Positions 1 through 8,046 of a stretch of 64,000 nt of DNA are shown here, piece by piece (the stretch's first letter is position 1; the number at the start of each line of letters is the position of its first letter). The stretch spans positions 1,550,001-1,614,000 of the forward strand of contig NC_013216.1 of the NCBI RefSeq assembly GCF_000024205.1, written 5' to 3'. Origin of the DNA: Desulfofarcimen acetoxidans DSM 771. GTDB lineage: Bacteria > Bacillota > Desulfotomaculia > Desulfotomaculales > Desulfofarciminaceae. The notes under the pieces were generated by a model, which searched no databases, was not told where the DNA came from, and worked only from the letters and a program-made list of their open reading frames with translations. Position numbers and translations under genes: made by a program.

Positions 1-24
1 GGGGCATGTGAGCAACATTTTTCA

Positions 25-59
25 GGAGCTTGTGTAAAAGCAAGCTCCCTCTTTTTTTA
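25..59 (+). terminator. Intrinsic terminator upstream of the virB6-like gene
   Basis: An 8-bp stem GGAGCTTG/CAAGCTCC (25-32 and 41-48) with an 8-nt loop is followed by a T-rich tract to about 59. It ends whatever is transcribed from the left and lies just before the SD (AAAGGAGGTG, 64-73) of the next gene. It could also act as an attenuator within the conjugation operon. Confidence 0.7.
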
Positions 60-80
60 TTCGAAAGGAGGTGACAGCCC

Positions 81-977
81 GTGTTTATATGGGATTTTGT
101 CGCCGACACCGTGCTGGGGCAGATTGTTGACTGGTTCTATGGTCAGGTGATCGGCTTCCTCGGCAATTTTTTCACTGAGATGAACAACATGGGAGCCGAC
201 CTGTTCGATATGACCTGGGTACAGTCCATCGTCCTGTTTTTTGTTTATCTGGCTTGGGCGCTCTACGGCACAGGACTGGTAGTCTCGGCCTTCGAGTGCG
301 GCATCGAGTACCAGAACGGCAGAGGCAGCATCAAGGACGCGGCCATGAATGCCATTAAAGGTTTTATGGCTGTCAGCCTGTTCTCCGTCGTGCCCGTGGA
401 GCTGTATAAGCTGTCAATATCTCTGCAGAGCAGTCTCACGGCTGGAATCACTGGCTTCGGAAGCGGCATCGACACCATCGCAAGCAATATCATCAGTGAA
501 CTGAGCGCGGCCGGAAATCTTGAAAGCGCGGGAAGCGTTTTCGGCTTTGGCTCCGTCACCAGCCCCATTATGATGCTTTTTATCGTCATCCTCATGGGCT
601 ATGCCGTGATCAAGGTGTTCTTCGCCAACCTGAAAAGAGGCGGCATCCTGCTCATCCAGATCGCGGTCGGCAGCCTGTATATGTTCTCCGTCCCCCGCGG
701 CTATCTTGACGGCTTTGCCAGCTGGAGCAAGCAGATTATCGGACTGTGTCTTACAGCCTTCCTGCAGTCCACCATCCTCATCGCGGGGCTAATGGTGGTC
801 AAGGAACATGCCCTGCTTGGACTTGGGCTGATGCTGGCCGCCGGAGAGGTGCCGAGAATTGCCGGAGCCTTCGGGCTGGACACCAGCACCAAAGGCAATC
901 TGATGAGCGCGGTTTATACGGCACAGACCGCCGTCAACATGACGAGAACTGTGGTGAAGGCGGTGGCCGCAAAATGA
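81..977 (+). CDS. VirB6/TrbL-like conjugal transfer membrane protein
   Basis: A 298-residue polytopic membrane protein with several long hydrophobic stretches (about residues 50-75, 90-115, 160-200, 215-265). It matches the VirB6/TrbL-like channel component of clostridial ICE type IV secretion systems, which forms the inner-membrane part of the DNA transfer pore. The start is GTG at 81, chosen because AAAGGAGGTG lies 7 nt upstream. Its stop overlaps the next start (ATGA at 974-977), so the two are translationally coupled. The order VirB6-like, methyltransferase, PrgI, VirB4 downstream fits a Tn1549-like conjugation module. The assignment rests on topology and context more than on a catalytic motif. 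Confidence 0.78.
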   Translation: MFIWDFVADTVLGQIVDWFYGQVIGFLGNFFTEMNNMGADLFDMTWVQSIVLFFVYLAWALYGTGLVVSAFECGIEYQNGRGSIKDAAMNAIKGFMAVSLFSVVPVELYKLSISLQSSLTAGITGFGSGIDTIASNIISELSAAGNLESAGSVFGFGSVTSPIMMLFIVILMGYAVIKVFFANLKRGGILLIQIAVGSLYMFSVPRGYLDGFASWSKQIIGLCLTAFLQSTILIAGLMVVKEHALLGLGLMLAAGEVPRIAGAFGLDTSTKGNLMSAVYTAQTAVNMTRTVVKAVAAK

Positions 978-1378
978 AGCTGGTATATATCTGTTCGCCA
1001 TACGCCGGGGATATCGAAAGCAACACCCGGTTCGCCAAAGCTGCCTGCCGATATGCCGCGGAGCAGGACTGCGCGCCTGTTGCCGTCCACCTGCTATACC
1101 CGCAAATACTGAATGATGCCGTACCCGCCCAGCGGGAGATCGGCATCTGGATGGGGCTACGGGTGCTGGCTTCCAGCGATGAGCTGTGGATATGCGGCTC
1201 GCGTATCAGCCACGGCATGAGCTGTGAAATCGCGGAAGCCGAGCGGCTCGGCATACCGATCAGACGCATAACAGAAGAACAAATACAAGGAAGCTGCCGC
1301 ATAAAACACAACGATCCCGAAGAAAGAACGGTCATGCCGGAGGATACGCCTTCCCCCTGCATGAAGCTCAATTTGTGA
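974..1378 (+). CDS. DUF4406 / nucleoside 2-deoxyribosyltransferase-like protein
   Basis: A 134-residue protein starting at the ATG that overlaps the stop of the previous gene. The N-terminal VYICSPYAGD and the later SSDELWICG and ISHGMSCEIAEAE are hallmarks of the DUF4406 group, which shares the nucleoside 2-deoxyribosyltransferase fold and occurs in phages and ICEs. The substrate is unknown. The C-terminus ends CMKLNL, one of several short methionine/leucine-rich tails on ICE proteins here. Its stop overlaps the GTG start of the methyltransferase, so the genes form a tight operon. An open frame extends upstream to 746 but lies inside the virB6-like gene and is not needed. Confidence 0.72.
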   Translation: MKLVYICSPYAGDIESNTRFAKAACRYAAEQDCAPVAVHLLYPQILNDAVPAQREIGIWMGLRVLASSDELWICGSRISHGMSCEIAEAERLGIPIRRITEEQIQGSCRIKHNDPEERTVMPEDTPSPCMKLNL

Positions 1379-3486
1379 CCATATCGCTGTCCCTCGGAAG
1401 CCTGTTTGACGGGATTGGCGGATTTCCGCTGGCAGGCGTCCGGCAGGGCTTCGCCTCTGTATGGGCCAGCGAAATCGAGCCGTTCCCGATTGAAGTCACA
1501 AAAATACGGTTTCCGGAAATGCTCCATGTCGGCGACATTACAAAACTGAAAGGAGCTGAGCTTGCTCCCGTGGACGTGGTCTGTGGGGGTTCGCCATGTC
1601 AGGATTTATCGGTCGCGGGAAAACGCGCCGGACTTCAGGGCGAGCGTTCCGGCCTGTTCATGGAGCAGATTCGCGTCATAAAGGAGCTGAGAGAGCATGA
1701 CGCAAGAAGAAAACGGACAGCTGACCCTGTTCGACTTAGACCCAGATATATGGCCTGGGAAAATGTCCAAGGAGCTTTCAGTTCAGCGGACGGAGAGGAC
1801 TTCCGCGCGGTGCTTGAGGAAACCTGCCGAATTGCTGACAGTACCGTTTCTGTACCTCGACCTCCGGGAGGGGTATGGAAGTCTGCTGGGGCCATATTGG
1901 GAAATCAATTCTCACTTGCTTGGCGGGTATATGACGCTCAATACTGGTCCGTCCCACAAAGGCGCAAAAGAATCTACCTTGTCGCGGATTTTGGAGGCCA
2001 CACCGCACCACAAATACTATTTAAGCAAGACCGCCTGTTTGGGGATTCTGCGCCGTGCGAAGAAGCGCGGCAAGGAGCTTCCGACTGTTCTGAAGCAAGC
2101 GCTGGAGATCCAGGCGGGAATCCGGCCGATGGAATGACGGATAGCAGATCCGTTGCTTTTGCCTGTAACCAGCGGGATGAGGTGCGGAACCTAAACAACG
2201 TGGCTGGTGCGATACAGGCCCAGCCGGGTATGAAGCAGCAGACCTTCATCGCCCAGCCGCCAAACGAAGCGGAGGCTGACAACTGCCTGACCCCATGGGA
2301 TACCCAGCAGGAGCGGATATTTTCAGAAGAAAGCGTCGCTCCGACGCTGGCCGGCGCGGACGGCGGAGGCGGCAGAGATCCTGTCGGGCTGCTGTTTGCG
2401 GCAGGCGTCGTAACAAAAGGTAACGGAGATTGCTTCGTCACACCTGAACAGCACACCTCACTGACATCAGGCGGAGGGCAGGCCGGGCAGGGTTATCCTT
2501 GCGTAATGACGGCGGGATTCTGTGCCGGAGCCGCTCCGACAGCGGGTGGCATCGGATATCAGCGGGAGGTCGCGCCCACGCTTAAGGCAGGTGAAAGCGG
2601 AACAAATATGGTGCCGTCCATCCTGTGCTTGAATGATCAGGGTGGCAACCGCATGGACGTGACGGAGAATATATCGGCAACGCTCCGCGCTCAGATGGAC
2701 GGCCATCCGCCAATCGTACTGGGCAGCCAGCAAGGCGGCGCTGAAATCTGTGAGGATTTATGTCCGACCATTACGTCAGCGGCGGGAACCAGCGGAAACA
2801 ACCAGCCGGTTCTGTTTGAAAACCACGGCATTGACTCCAGGTATACCGGTCCCCACGCAGTGGCACCGACAATGTCCGCCCGTTATGGAACGGGAGGCAA
2901 CAATGTGCCGCTCATTTCACAAGAAACGGAAACCTATTGCATCGCCGGAAACATCGTAGACCGGCAAGACCACAACGGCGGCAACGGCATGGGTTTCCAG
3001 CCGGACATCAGCTACACGCTGAATACCGCCGACCGGCATTGCGTTTTCTCCCAGCAACGAAGCGACGAATACGTTTCAAACAATGTGGTCAGTACGCAGA
3101 GTGCCCGGCAGTTTAAGGACTCGACCGACCTCGTATGTGAGATGGATATCGCCGGCCTTGACTGCCGGAACGGTATTGAAAACGGCGATTTAAGCGGAAC
3201 ACTCCAGTCCAAGACAGACGGAGGATACTCTCTGAATAACGTGCATCCAGTCCGCATCGGAAAGCTGATCCGCAGGCTGACACCGCTGGAATGTGAAAGG
3301 CTCCAGGGATTTCCCGACTACTGGACGGACATCCCCGGCGCCTCGGACAGCGCGAGGTATAAAGCCCTCGGCAACAGTGTGGCGATTCCCTGTGTGGAGA
3401 ATGTTCTCCGGGGAGTCGCTTTTTTTATGCGAAAATTCTATGAGGAACAGGAGGAATCCGAATGTACATCTACCCCGACAACTTGA
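1375..3486 (+). CDS. DNA (cytosine-5) methyltransferase of the ICE, with repeat-rich target region
   Basis: A 703-residue C5-MTase that transfers methyl from S-adenosylmethionine to cytosine. Visible motifs: SAM-binding motif I (SLFDGIGGF, residues 7-15), catalytic PCQ (Cys75 in GGSPCQDL), ENV motif VI (WENVQGAF), QRRKRIYLV motif VIII, and C-terminal motifs IX-X (RRLTPLECERLQGFPDYW and ALGNSVA). The segment between motif VIII and motif IX is unusually long, about 400 residues, and is made of degenerate repeats of the type APTL..G..GGN..P. That is where target recognition normally sits. The GTG start overlaps the previous stop. A second gene is embedded at 1697-2137 in another frame. The likely role is protecting the transferred DNA from host restriction; the target sequence cannot be read from the protein. 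Confidence 0.88.
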   Translation: MTISLSLGSLFDGIGGFPLAGVRQGFASVWASEIEPFPIEVTKIRFPEMLHVGDITKLKGAELAPVDVVCGGSPCQDLSVAGKRAGLQGERSGLFMEQIRVIKELREHDARRKRTADPVRLRPRYMAWENVQGAFSSADGEDFRAVLEETCRIADSTVSVPRPPGGVWKSAGAILGNQFSLAWRVYDAQYWSVPQRRKRIYLVADFGGHTAPQILFKQDRLFGDSAPCEEARQGASDCSEASAGDPGGNPADGMTDSRSVAFACNQRDEVRNLNNVAGAIQAQPGMKQQTFIAQPPNEAEADNCLTPWDTQQERIFSEESVAPTLAGADGGGGRDPVGLLFAAGVVTKGNGDCFVTPEQHTSLTSGGGQAGQGYPCVMTAGFCAGAAPTAGGIGYQREVAPTLKAGESGTNMVPSILCLNDQGGNRMDVTENISATLRAQMDGHPPIVLGSQQGGAEICEDLCPTITSAAGTSGNNQPVLFENHGIDSRYTGPHAVAPTMSARYGTGGNNVPLISQETETYCIAGNIVDRQDHNGGNGMGFQPDISYTLNTADRHCVFSQQRSDEYVSNNVVSTQSARQFKDSTDLVCEMDIAGLDCRNGIENGDLSGTLQSKTDGGYSLNNVHPVRIGKLIRRLTPLECERLQGFPDYWTDIPGASDSARYKALGNSVAIPCVENVLRGVAFFMRKFYEEQEESECTSTPTT
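1697..2137 (+). CDS. Embedded out-of-frame gene inside the C5 methyltransferase
   Basis: A 146-residue frame lying wholly inside the methyltransferase gene, shifted by one base. It has its own SD (AAGGAG, 1681-1686) 10 nt before the ATG. The protein begins with a polar stretch containing QLTLFDLD, has the middle stretch LLGGYMTLNTG, and ends with the compact basic motif KYYLSKTACLGILRRAKKRG. That C-terminal motif resembles stand-alone proteins I recall from clostridial phages and ICEs, so the frame looks like a genuine second gene. The methyltransferase frame across the same bases keeps its ENV and QRRKRIYLV motifs, so both frames appear to be under selection. The function is unknown. Confidence 0.7.
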   Translation: MTQEENGQLTLFDLDPDIWPGKMSKELSVQRTERTSARCLRKPAELLTVPFLYLDLREGYGSLLGPYWEINSHLLGGYMTLNTGPSHKGAKESTLSRILEATPHHKYYLSKTACLGILRRAKKRGKELPTVLKQALEIQAGIRPME

Positions 3487-3728
3487 AATCCAAGGCAGTG
3501 CTGTGGCTGTGGCAGCTCAGAGATATCGGCGTAATCGGCGTTGGTCTTTTGCTTTCTGTGTTTGCGCTGGCGCAGCTTAAGTTCCTGCCGCCCGTCGTCA
3601 TCACGGCTTTATATGCCTTCCTGACTATCCGCTTTGAGGATACAAGCATTCTGGACTTTATTAAATACGCCTGCGCTTTCTTTATAACGAAGCAGCAGAC
3701 CTACGAATGGGGGTACGAAAAGCAATGA
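3462..3728 (+). CDS. PrgI-family conjugation membrane protein (VirB3-like position)
   Basis: An 88-residue protein with two hydrophobic segments (about residues 23-40 and 44-60) and a C-terminal tail with YEWGYEKQ. It matches the PrgI family of small proteins encoded just before VirB4 in clostridial ICEs, the position of VirB3 in Gram-negative systems. It probably anchors the VirB4 ATPase at the membrane. The SD is AGGAGG (3449-3454), 7 nt before ATG. It overlaps the methyltransferase end by 25 nt and the next gene by ATGA. Confidence 0.78.
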   Translation: MYIYPDNLKSKAVLWLWQLRDIGVIGVGLLLSVFALAQLKFLPPVVITALYAFLTIRFEDTSILDFIKYACAFFITKQQTYEWGYEKQ

Positions 3729-4315
3729 GCAGAAAAGAAAAAGGGGCGGCAAAGCAGAAGCAGTACACCCGCCAGCTCATCAACACCAGGAGCGTCACAG
3801 ATTACAGCCTCCTGACATACAGAGGCGACGAGCTTGTATATTTTCTCATCAAGCCGACCAACATCTCCGTCCTGTCCGAGGAAAGCGTATCGGCAAGGAT
3901 TTACTCATTGATGACCGTCCTCAAGGGGATGGCGGAGCTGGAATTCCTGTGCCTGGACAGCCGCGAAAACTTCGAGGACAACAAGCAGTTTTTGAAAAAG
4001 CGCATGGAGCAGGAGAACAATCCCGCCGTCAGGAGGCTTTTGGAGCATGACCTCCATCACCTCGACCAGATACAGGTACAGATGGCGACGGCCAGAGAAT
4101 TCCTCGTGATCATCCGGCTGAAGGGCGAAAAGGAGTCCGAGGTGTTTCCGTATCTGAACAGGATCGAAAAGACACTGCGGGAGCAAGGCTTCTCCTCTAA
4201 GCGGGCGGAGCGGGAGGATGTCAAGCGCGTGCTGGCGATCTACTTCGAGCAAAACGTCACGACGGAGCGCTTTGAGGACTCAGATGGAGAACGCTGGATC
4301 GTTCTGAACGAATGA
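3725..4315 (+). CDS. VirB4-like N-terminal-domain protein
   Basis: A 196-residue protein resembling the N-terminal, non-ATPase part of VirB4/TraE-type conjugation ATPases, without a Walker motif. It has an ILxxL-rich first half and a long charged helix (about residues 70-115). The start chosen is the ATG overlapping the PrgI stop (3725); another in-frame ATG lies at 3707. It is encoded immediately before the full VirB4 ATPase and probably works in the same complex at the cytoplasmic face of the channel. This may be a split VirB4 or a separate accessory subunit; the sequence alone does not decide. Confidence 0.65.
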   Translation: MSRKEKGAAKQKQYTRQLINTRSVTDYSLLTYRGDELVYFLIKPTNISVLSEESVSARIYSLMTVLKGMAELEFLCLDSRENFEDNKQFLKKRMEQENNPAVRRLLEHDLHHLDQIQVQMATAREFLVIIRLKGEKESEVFPYLNRIEKTLREQGFSSKRAEREDVKRVLAIYFEQNVTTERFEDSDGERWIVLNE

Positions 4316-4340
4316 AATATATGAAAAGGAAGTGAACCCC

Positions 4341-6170
4341 ATGGCACATCAAGGCAAGACACGAGCACCACATATAGATGATGTTCGTATACAGGAATTC
4401 CTCGATATGATCGCTCCGTCCGTGATTAAATTTTTCACGGACTATTTTATTTGCGGCAACACCTACCGCTCGGTATGGGCATTGCGGGAGTACCCGACCG
4501 CCACCGAGGAACAGGCCATCCTGCGTCACCTCGGAGAAAAGGATGGCGTAACCTTGCACATCTACACCCGGCATGTGTCCCCCGTGGAGGAACGGAAAAT
4601 CATCAGCAACGCCGCAAATAAGAACCGGATGCAGCGGAGCAGCACCCAGGATTTACAGCAGACCGTCACGGCGGAAAGCAATTTGCAGGACGTGGCAACC
4701 ATCGTCGCGCAGATGCACCGGAGCAAAGAACCGCTCCTACACGCGGCTGTTTACATTGAGCTGTCCGCTCACGATCCCGACCAGCTGAAGCTCTTGCAAA
4801 CCGAGTTGCTGACCGAGCTGGTGCGAAGCAAGCTCAATGTGGACAGGCTCCTCCTCCGCCAGCAGCAGGGCTTTGTCTCGGTCATGCCCTCCGGCTGGAA
4901 CGTGTTCGGTGACCAGTTTGAACGGGTGCTGCCCGCGAGCTCGGTCGCCAACCTTTATCCGTTTAATTACTCTGGCAAGACGGACCCCAACGGCTTTTGC
5001 CTCGGCAGGGACAAATTTGGCAGCAATATCCTTGTGGATTTCAACAGGAGGGCTGACGACAAAACCAACGCCAACATCCTCATTCTCGGCAACAGCGGCC
5101 AGGGCAAGAGCTTTTTGTTGAAGATCATCCTCTGCAATCTAAGAGAATCGGGCATGAGAATAATCTGTCTTGACCCCGAAATGGAATTTGAGGATCTCAC
5201 CAACAACCTGGGCGGCTGTTTCATTGACTTGATGACCGGCGAGTATATCATCAATGTTCTGGAGCCAAAGACCTGGGACGAAACCGGCGATCCAAAGGAC
5301 GCCGAAGCACCCCAGGCGTTCCGCCAGACTAGCAAGCTCAGTCAGCATATTAGCTTTCTCAAGGACTTTTTCAGGACTTACAAGGATTTTGATGACCGCC
5401 AGATCGACACCATCGAGATCATGCTTTGCAAGCTCTACGACAAATGGGGCATCACCGACCACAGCAATTTTGACCAGCTGAAGCCAGATGATTACCCCAT
5501 CCTCTCCGACTTGTACGAGCTGATTGAGGAAGAATACAAATCCTTTGATGAAAGCCGCCGCCAGCTCTATACAGCGGACACCCTGCGGGAAATCTGCCTC
5601 GGACTCCACTCCTTGTGCAAGGGTGCGGAGTCAAAATTCTTTAACGGGCACACCAATATTAAAAACAGCGAGTTCGTGACCTTCGGAGTCAAAGGGCTTC
5701 TGCAGGCCAGCAAGAACCTGAGAAATGCCCTGTTGTTCAACGTGCTTTCATACATGAGCAACGAGCTTCTCACCACCGGAAATACCGTCGCCAGCATCGA
5801 CGAGTTTTATCTGTTCCTCTCCAACCTGACCGCCGTGGAGTATGTCCGCAACTTCACGAAACGTGTTAGGAAAAAGGACAGCGCCGTGATCCTCTCTTCG
5901 CAGAATCTGGAGGACTTCAATCTGGAGGGCATCAGGGAGTATACCAAGCCGCTGTTCTCAATACCTGCTCACGCATTTTTGTTCAACGCCGGCAACATCG
6001 ACAAGCATTTTTACATGGATTCCCTGCAGCTGGAGGAATCGGAATACAATTTGATCCGCTATCCCCAGCGGGGCGTGTGCCTGTATAAGTGCGGAAATGA
6101 GCGGTACAACCTCGTTGTTCAGGTTCCCGAACATAAGGCGGCGCTCTTCGGAAAGGCAGGCGGACGATAA
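4341..6170 (+). CDS. virB4: VirB4-type conjugation ATPase
   Basis: A 609-residue ATPase. The Walker A motif GNSGQGKS is at residues 250-257, followed by a conserved LDPEMEFEDL segment and a Walker B-like VASIDEFYLFL region, the usual order in VirB4/TraE. It powers assembly and substrate passage of the type IV secretion system. ATG 4341 is preferred over GTG 4332 because AAAAGGAAG (4324-4332) sits at proper spacing before the ATG. A 16-nt gap follows the preceding VirB4-like partner. The gene is followed by a hairpin at 6172-6205. Confidence 0.88.
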   Translation: MAHQGKTRAPHIDDVRIQEFLDMIAPSVIKFFTDYFICGNTYRSVWALREYPTATEEQAILRHLGEKDGVTLHIYTRHVSPVEERKIISNAANKNRMQRSSTQDLQQTVTAESNLQDVATIVAQMHRSKEPLLHAAVYIELSAHDPDQLKLLQTELLTELVRSKLNVDRLLLRQQQGFVSVMPSGWNVFGDQFERVLPASSVANLYPFNYSGKTDPNGFCLGRDKFGSNILVDFNRRADDKTNANILILGNSGQGKSFLLKIILCNLRESGMRIICLDPEMEFEDLTNNLGGCFIDLMTGEYIINVLEPKTWDETGDPKDAEAPQAFRQTSKLSQHISFLKDFFRTYKDFDDRQIDTIEIMLCKLYDKWGITDHSNFDQLKPDDYPILSDLYELIEEEYKSFDESRRQLYTADTLREICLGLHSLCKGAESKFFNGHTNIKNSEFVTFGVKGLLQASKNLRNALLFNVLSYMSNELLTTGNTVASIDEFYLFLSNLTAVEYVRNFTKRVRKKDSAVILSSQNLEDFNLEGIREYTKPLFSIPAHAFLFNAGNIDKHFYMDSLQLEESEYNLIRYPQRGVCLYKCGNERYNLVVQVPEHKAALFGKAGGR

Positions 6171-6171
6171 A

Positions 6172-6205
6172 AAAGCCTTGCTGTAATATCAAACAGCAAG
6201 GCTTT
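6172..6205. terminator. Bidirectional hairpin terminator at the end of virB4
   Basis: A 13-bp perfect stem AAAGCCTTGCTGT/ACAGCAAGGCTTT (6172-6184 and 6193-6205). On the minus strand it is followed by a T-run (complement of 6168-6176) and is a strong intrinsic terminator for the small minus-strand gene. On the plus strand the T-run is weak, so termination of the conjugation operon here would be partial. Confidence 0.75.
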
Positions 6206-6314
6206 CACTATTATTCACTTTGGCAAGACCCCCAGCAAAGTTAAGCCCAATAAATCCAATGTTCAGTGTTATGCCTGTAAATCCCATTTTTTTAATCAGA
6301 CGTTTTATGCTCAT
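6189..6314 (-). CDS. 41-residue basic-hydrophobic peptide, antisense to the operon
   Basis: A short minus-strand gene starting MSIKRLIKKMGFTG and containing GFIGLNFAGGLAKV. An AAGGAGGG SD (complement of 6321-6328) lies 6 nt before the ATG. The stop codon lies inside the loop of a strong intrinsic terminator (6172-6205), and promoter-like boxes are found upstream. The basic N-terminus followed by a glycine-rich hydrophobic stretch looks like a membrane-active or secreted peptide. There is no cysteine, so an AgrD-like lactone peptide is unlikely. A type I toxin-like or regulatory peptide is possible. The family is not recognised. Confidence 0.55.
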   Translation of the reverse strand: MSIKRLIKKMGFTGITLNIGFIGLNFAGGLAKVNNSESLAV

Positions 6315-6394
6315 AACGCATCCCTCCTTAATCCCTTTAGCTGGGTTTGGCTGGTGGTCGTACCAAGGACCAAGAGGTCGGTCTTTCCAAAACG

Positions 6395-6425
6395 AATATA
6401 GCACAGATACCATATCACAGTGCAA
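6395..6425 (-). promoter_or_regulatory. Candidate promoter of the minus-strand peptide gene
   Basis: On the minus strand, TTGCAC (6420-6425) and CTATAT/TATATT (6395-6401) are spaced 18-19 nt apart, about 80 nt before the peptide start. The spacing is slightly long, so this is only a moderate prediction. Confidence 0.4.
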
Positions 6426-6470
6426 CAAATCTTTCAAGAAAAAACAGGAGGGTGGTGATTAATCACGAAC

Positions 6471-7517
6471 ATGAAAGAGCAGCGCTTCGGAGTGGAAATT
6501 GAAATGACAGGCATAACAAGGCAAAAAGCGTCCGAAATAGCGGCTTCTCACTTCGGTACGGCTTCCTATTATGACGGCAGCTTTTACAAAACATATTCCG
6601 CGCTGGACGGACAAAACCGCAAGTGGAGCTTTACCTACGACAGCAGCATCACTCCCCAGCAGAAGGTCGGAAGAACCATAACGGAAGCCTCTGATGAATA
6701 TAAAACCGAGATGGTCACTCCCATCTGCCGCTACGAAGATATTGAAACCATACAGGAGCTGGTGAGAAAGCTCCGCGGCGCCGGAGCGATTGTGAATAAC
6801 AAGTGCGGCATCCATGTTCATGTAGACGCTTCTCCCTTTGATGCCAATACCCTGCGAAACATCACCAACATCATGGCCTCCAAGGAGGATCTGATCTACA
6901 AGGCCATGCAGGTGGAGGTGGCGAGAGAGCGGCAGTATTGCAAGAAGGTTGAGCAGAGCTTTCTCGAAGAACTGAATCGCAAAAAGCCACGGACGCTGGA
7001 CGCGGTCAGCCGCATCTGGTACAACGGCAGCGACGGCCGCTATGAGCATTATCATGACAGCCGCTATCACTGCCTGAACCTTCACAGCGTGTTCCAGAAA
7101 GGGACTATCGAATTCCGGCTATTTAACTCTACCACTCACGCCGGAAAAATAAAGGCGTACATCCAACTCTGCCTCGCCATTTCCGCGCAGGCTCTGAATC
7201 AGCGGTGCGCCAGCCGCCAGAAAACCAGAAGCACCAACGAGAAATATACCTTCCGCACCTGGCTCCTGCGGCTGGGGCTTATCGGGGACGAATTCAAGAC
7301 CGCCCGGCTTCATCTGCTGGAGCATCTGGATGGCTGTATCGCGTGGAAAGACCCGGCACAGGCCCTCCAGCAAAAGGAACGGTTACGGCAGAAAAAAGAA
7401 AAAGAGCTGGCGGAAGCAGCTCAAGCGACAGCGGAACAGCGGGAGCAGACAATCGAAAATGAACAGGGACAGACCGGGGCTGATGAACAAAGCCCCGGTT
7501 TTTCTATGTCAATGTAG
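6471..7517 (+). CDS. Amidoligase-family protein of the ICE
   Basis: A 348-residue protein. FGVEIEMTG near the N-terminus and CGIHVHVDA in the middle are typical of the amidoligase (glutamine-synthetase/COOH-NH2 ligase-like) family often carried by clostridial ICEs. FRLFNSTTHAGK follows in the family-typical position. The reaction is presumed to be ATP-dependent amide bond formation; the substrate is unknown. The C-terminal 60 residues are a Gln/Glu-rich coiled-coil-like linker ending GFSMSM, similar to other ICE proteins here. A purine-rich GGAGGGTGG (6447-6455) lies 15 nt before ATG 6471, farther than usual; no closer in-frame start exists. Confidence 0.75.
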   Translation: MKEQRFGVEIEMTGITRQKASEIAASHFGTASYYDGSFYKTYSALDGQNRKWSFTYDSSITPQQKVGRTITEASDEYKTEMVTPICRYEDIETIQELVRKLRGAGAIVNNKCGIHVHVDASPFDANTLRNITNIMASKEDLIYKAMQVEVARERQYCKKVEQSFLEELNRKKPRTLDAVSRIWYNGSDGRYEHYHDSRYHCLNLHSVFQKGTIEFRLFNSTTHAGKIKAYIQLCLAISAQALNQRCASRQKTRSTNEKYTFRTWLLRLGLIGDEFKTARLHLLEHLDGCIAWKDPAQALQQKERLRQKKEKELAEAAQATAEQREQTIENEQGQTGADEQSPGFSMSM

Positions 7518-7536
7518 CAAGGAGGAATGATACAAA

Positions 7537-8040
7537 ATGAAAAACAAGATGCTCTACATCGCCTATGGCAGCAATCTTAACCTGCCTCAGATGGCGATGC
7601 GCTGCCCCACCGCACAGGTGGTGGGCGCCAGCGAGATCATGGATTACGAGCTGCGGTTCCGAGGCGGACGGACAAGCGCCGTCGCAACCGTGGAACCGCT
7701 CAAAGGCTCCAACGTCCCTGTTCTTTTATGGACGCTGAAGGATCGGGACCTGCAGGCCCTTGACCGTTATGAGGGGTATCCCCATCTTTACCGCAAGGAA
7801 ATCCTCGAATTGGAGCTGAAAGGCAAGCCGGTTCTCGGCATGCTCTACATCATGGATGACAGGCATCCCTTCGGTTCTCCTTCGGATTACTACCTGAACG
7901 TCATCGCGGAGGGATATAAAACCGCAGGCTTCGACACCGAGATACTGGACCGTGCAGTAGAAAGATCCATCAGTCTGGCGCGGGAGCAGGAGGAACAGGA
8001 GCCGGAACAGGGCACGCTGTTCAGCCCGAAATGGCGGTGA
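7537..8040 (+). CDS. Gamma-glutamylcyclotransferase-fold protein (AIG2-like)
   Basis: A 167-residue protein with the YGSNLN substrate-loop motif at residues 9-14 and DRYEGYPHLYRK containing the presumed catalytic Glu. Both are diagnostic of the GGCT/AIG2-like fold, which releases 5-oxoproline from gamma-glutamyl amines. With the amidoligase immediately upstream (20-nt gap), the pair could make and break gamma-glutamyl or related isopeptide bonds; that link is inference. The SD is AAGGAGGA (7520-7527). Confidence 0.8.
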   Translation: MKNKMLYIAYGSNLNLPQMAMRCPTAQVVGASEIMDYELRFRGGRTSAVATVEPLKGSNVPVLLWTLKDRDLQALDRYEGYPHLYRKEILELELKGKPVLGMLYIMDDRHPFGSPSDYYLNVIAEGYKTAGFDTEILDRAVERSISLAREQEEQEPEQGTLFSPKWR

Positions 8041-8046
8041 TTCCCT

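Noticed and set aside
6189-6314. AgrD-like cyclic autoinducer peptide
   Set aside because: The peptide lacks a cysteine or serine followed by an acidic C-terminal recognition tail, and no AgrB-type gene is adjacent.
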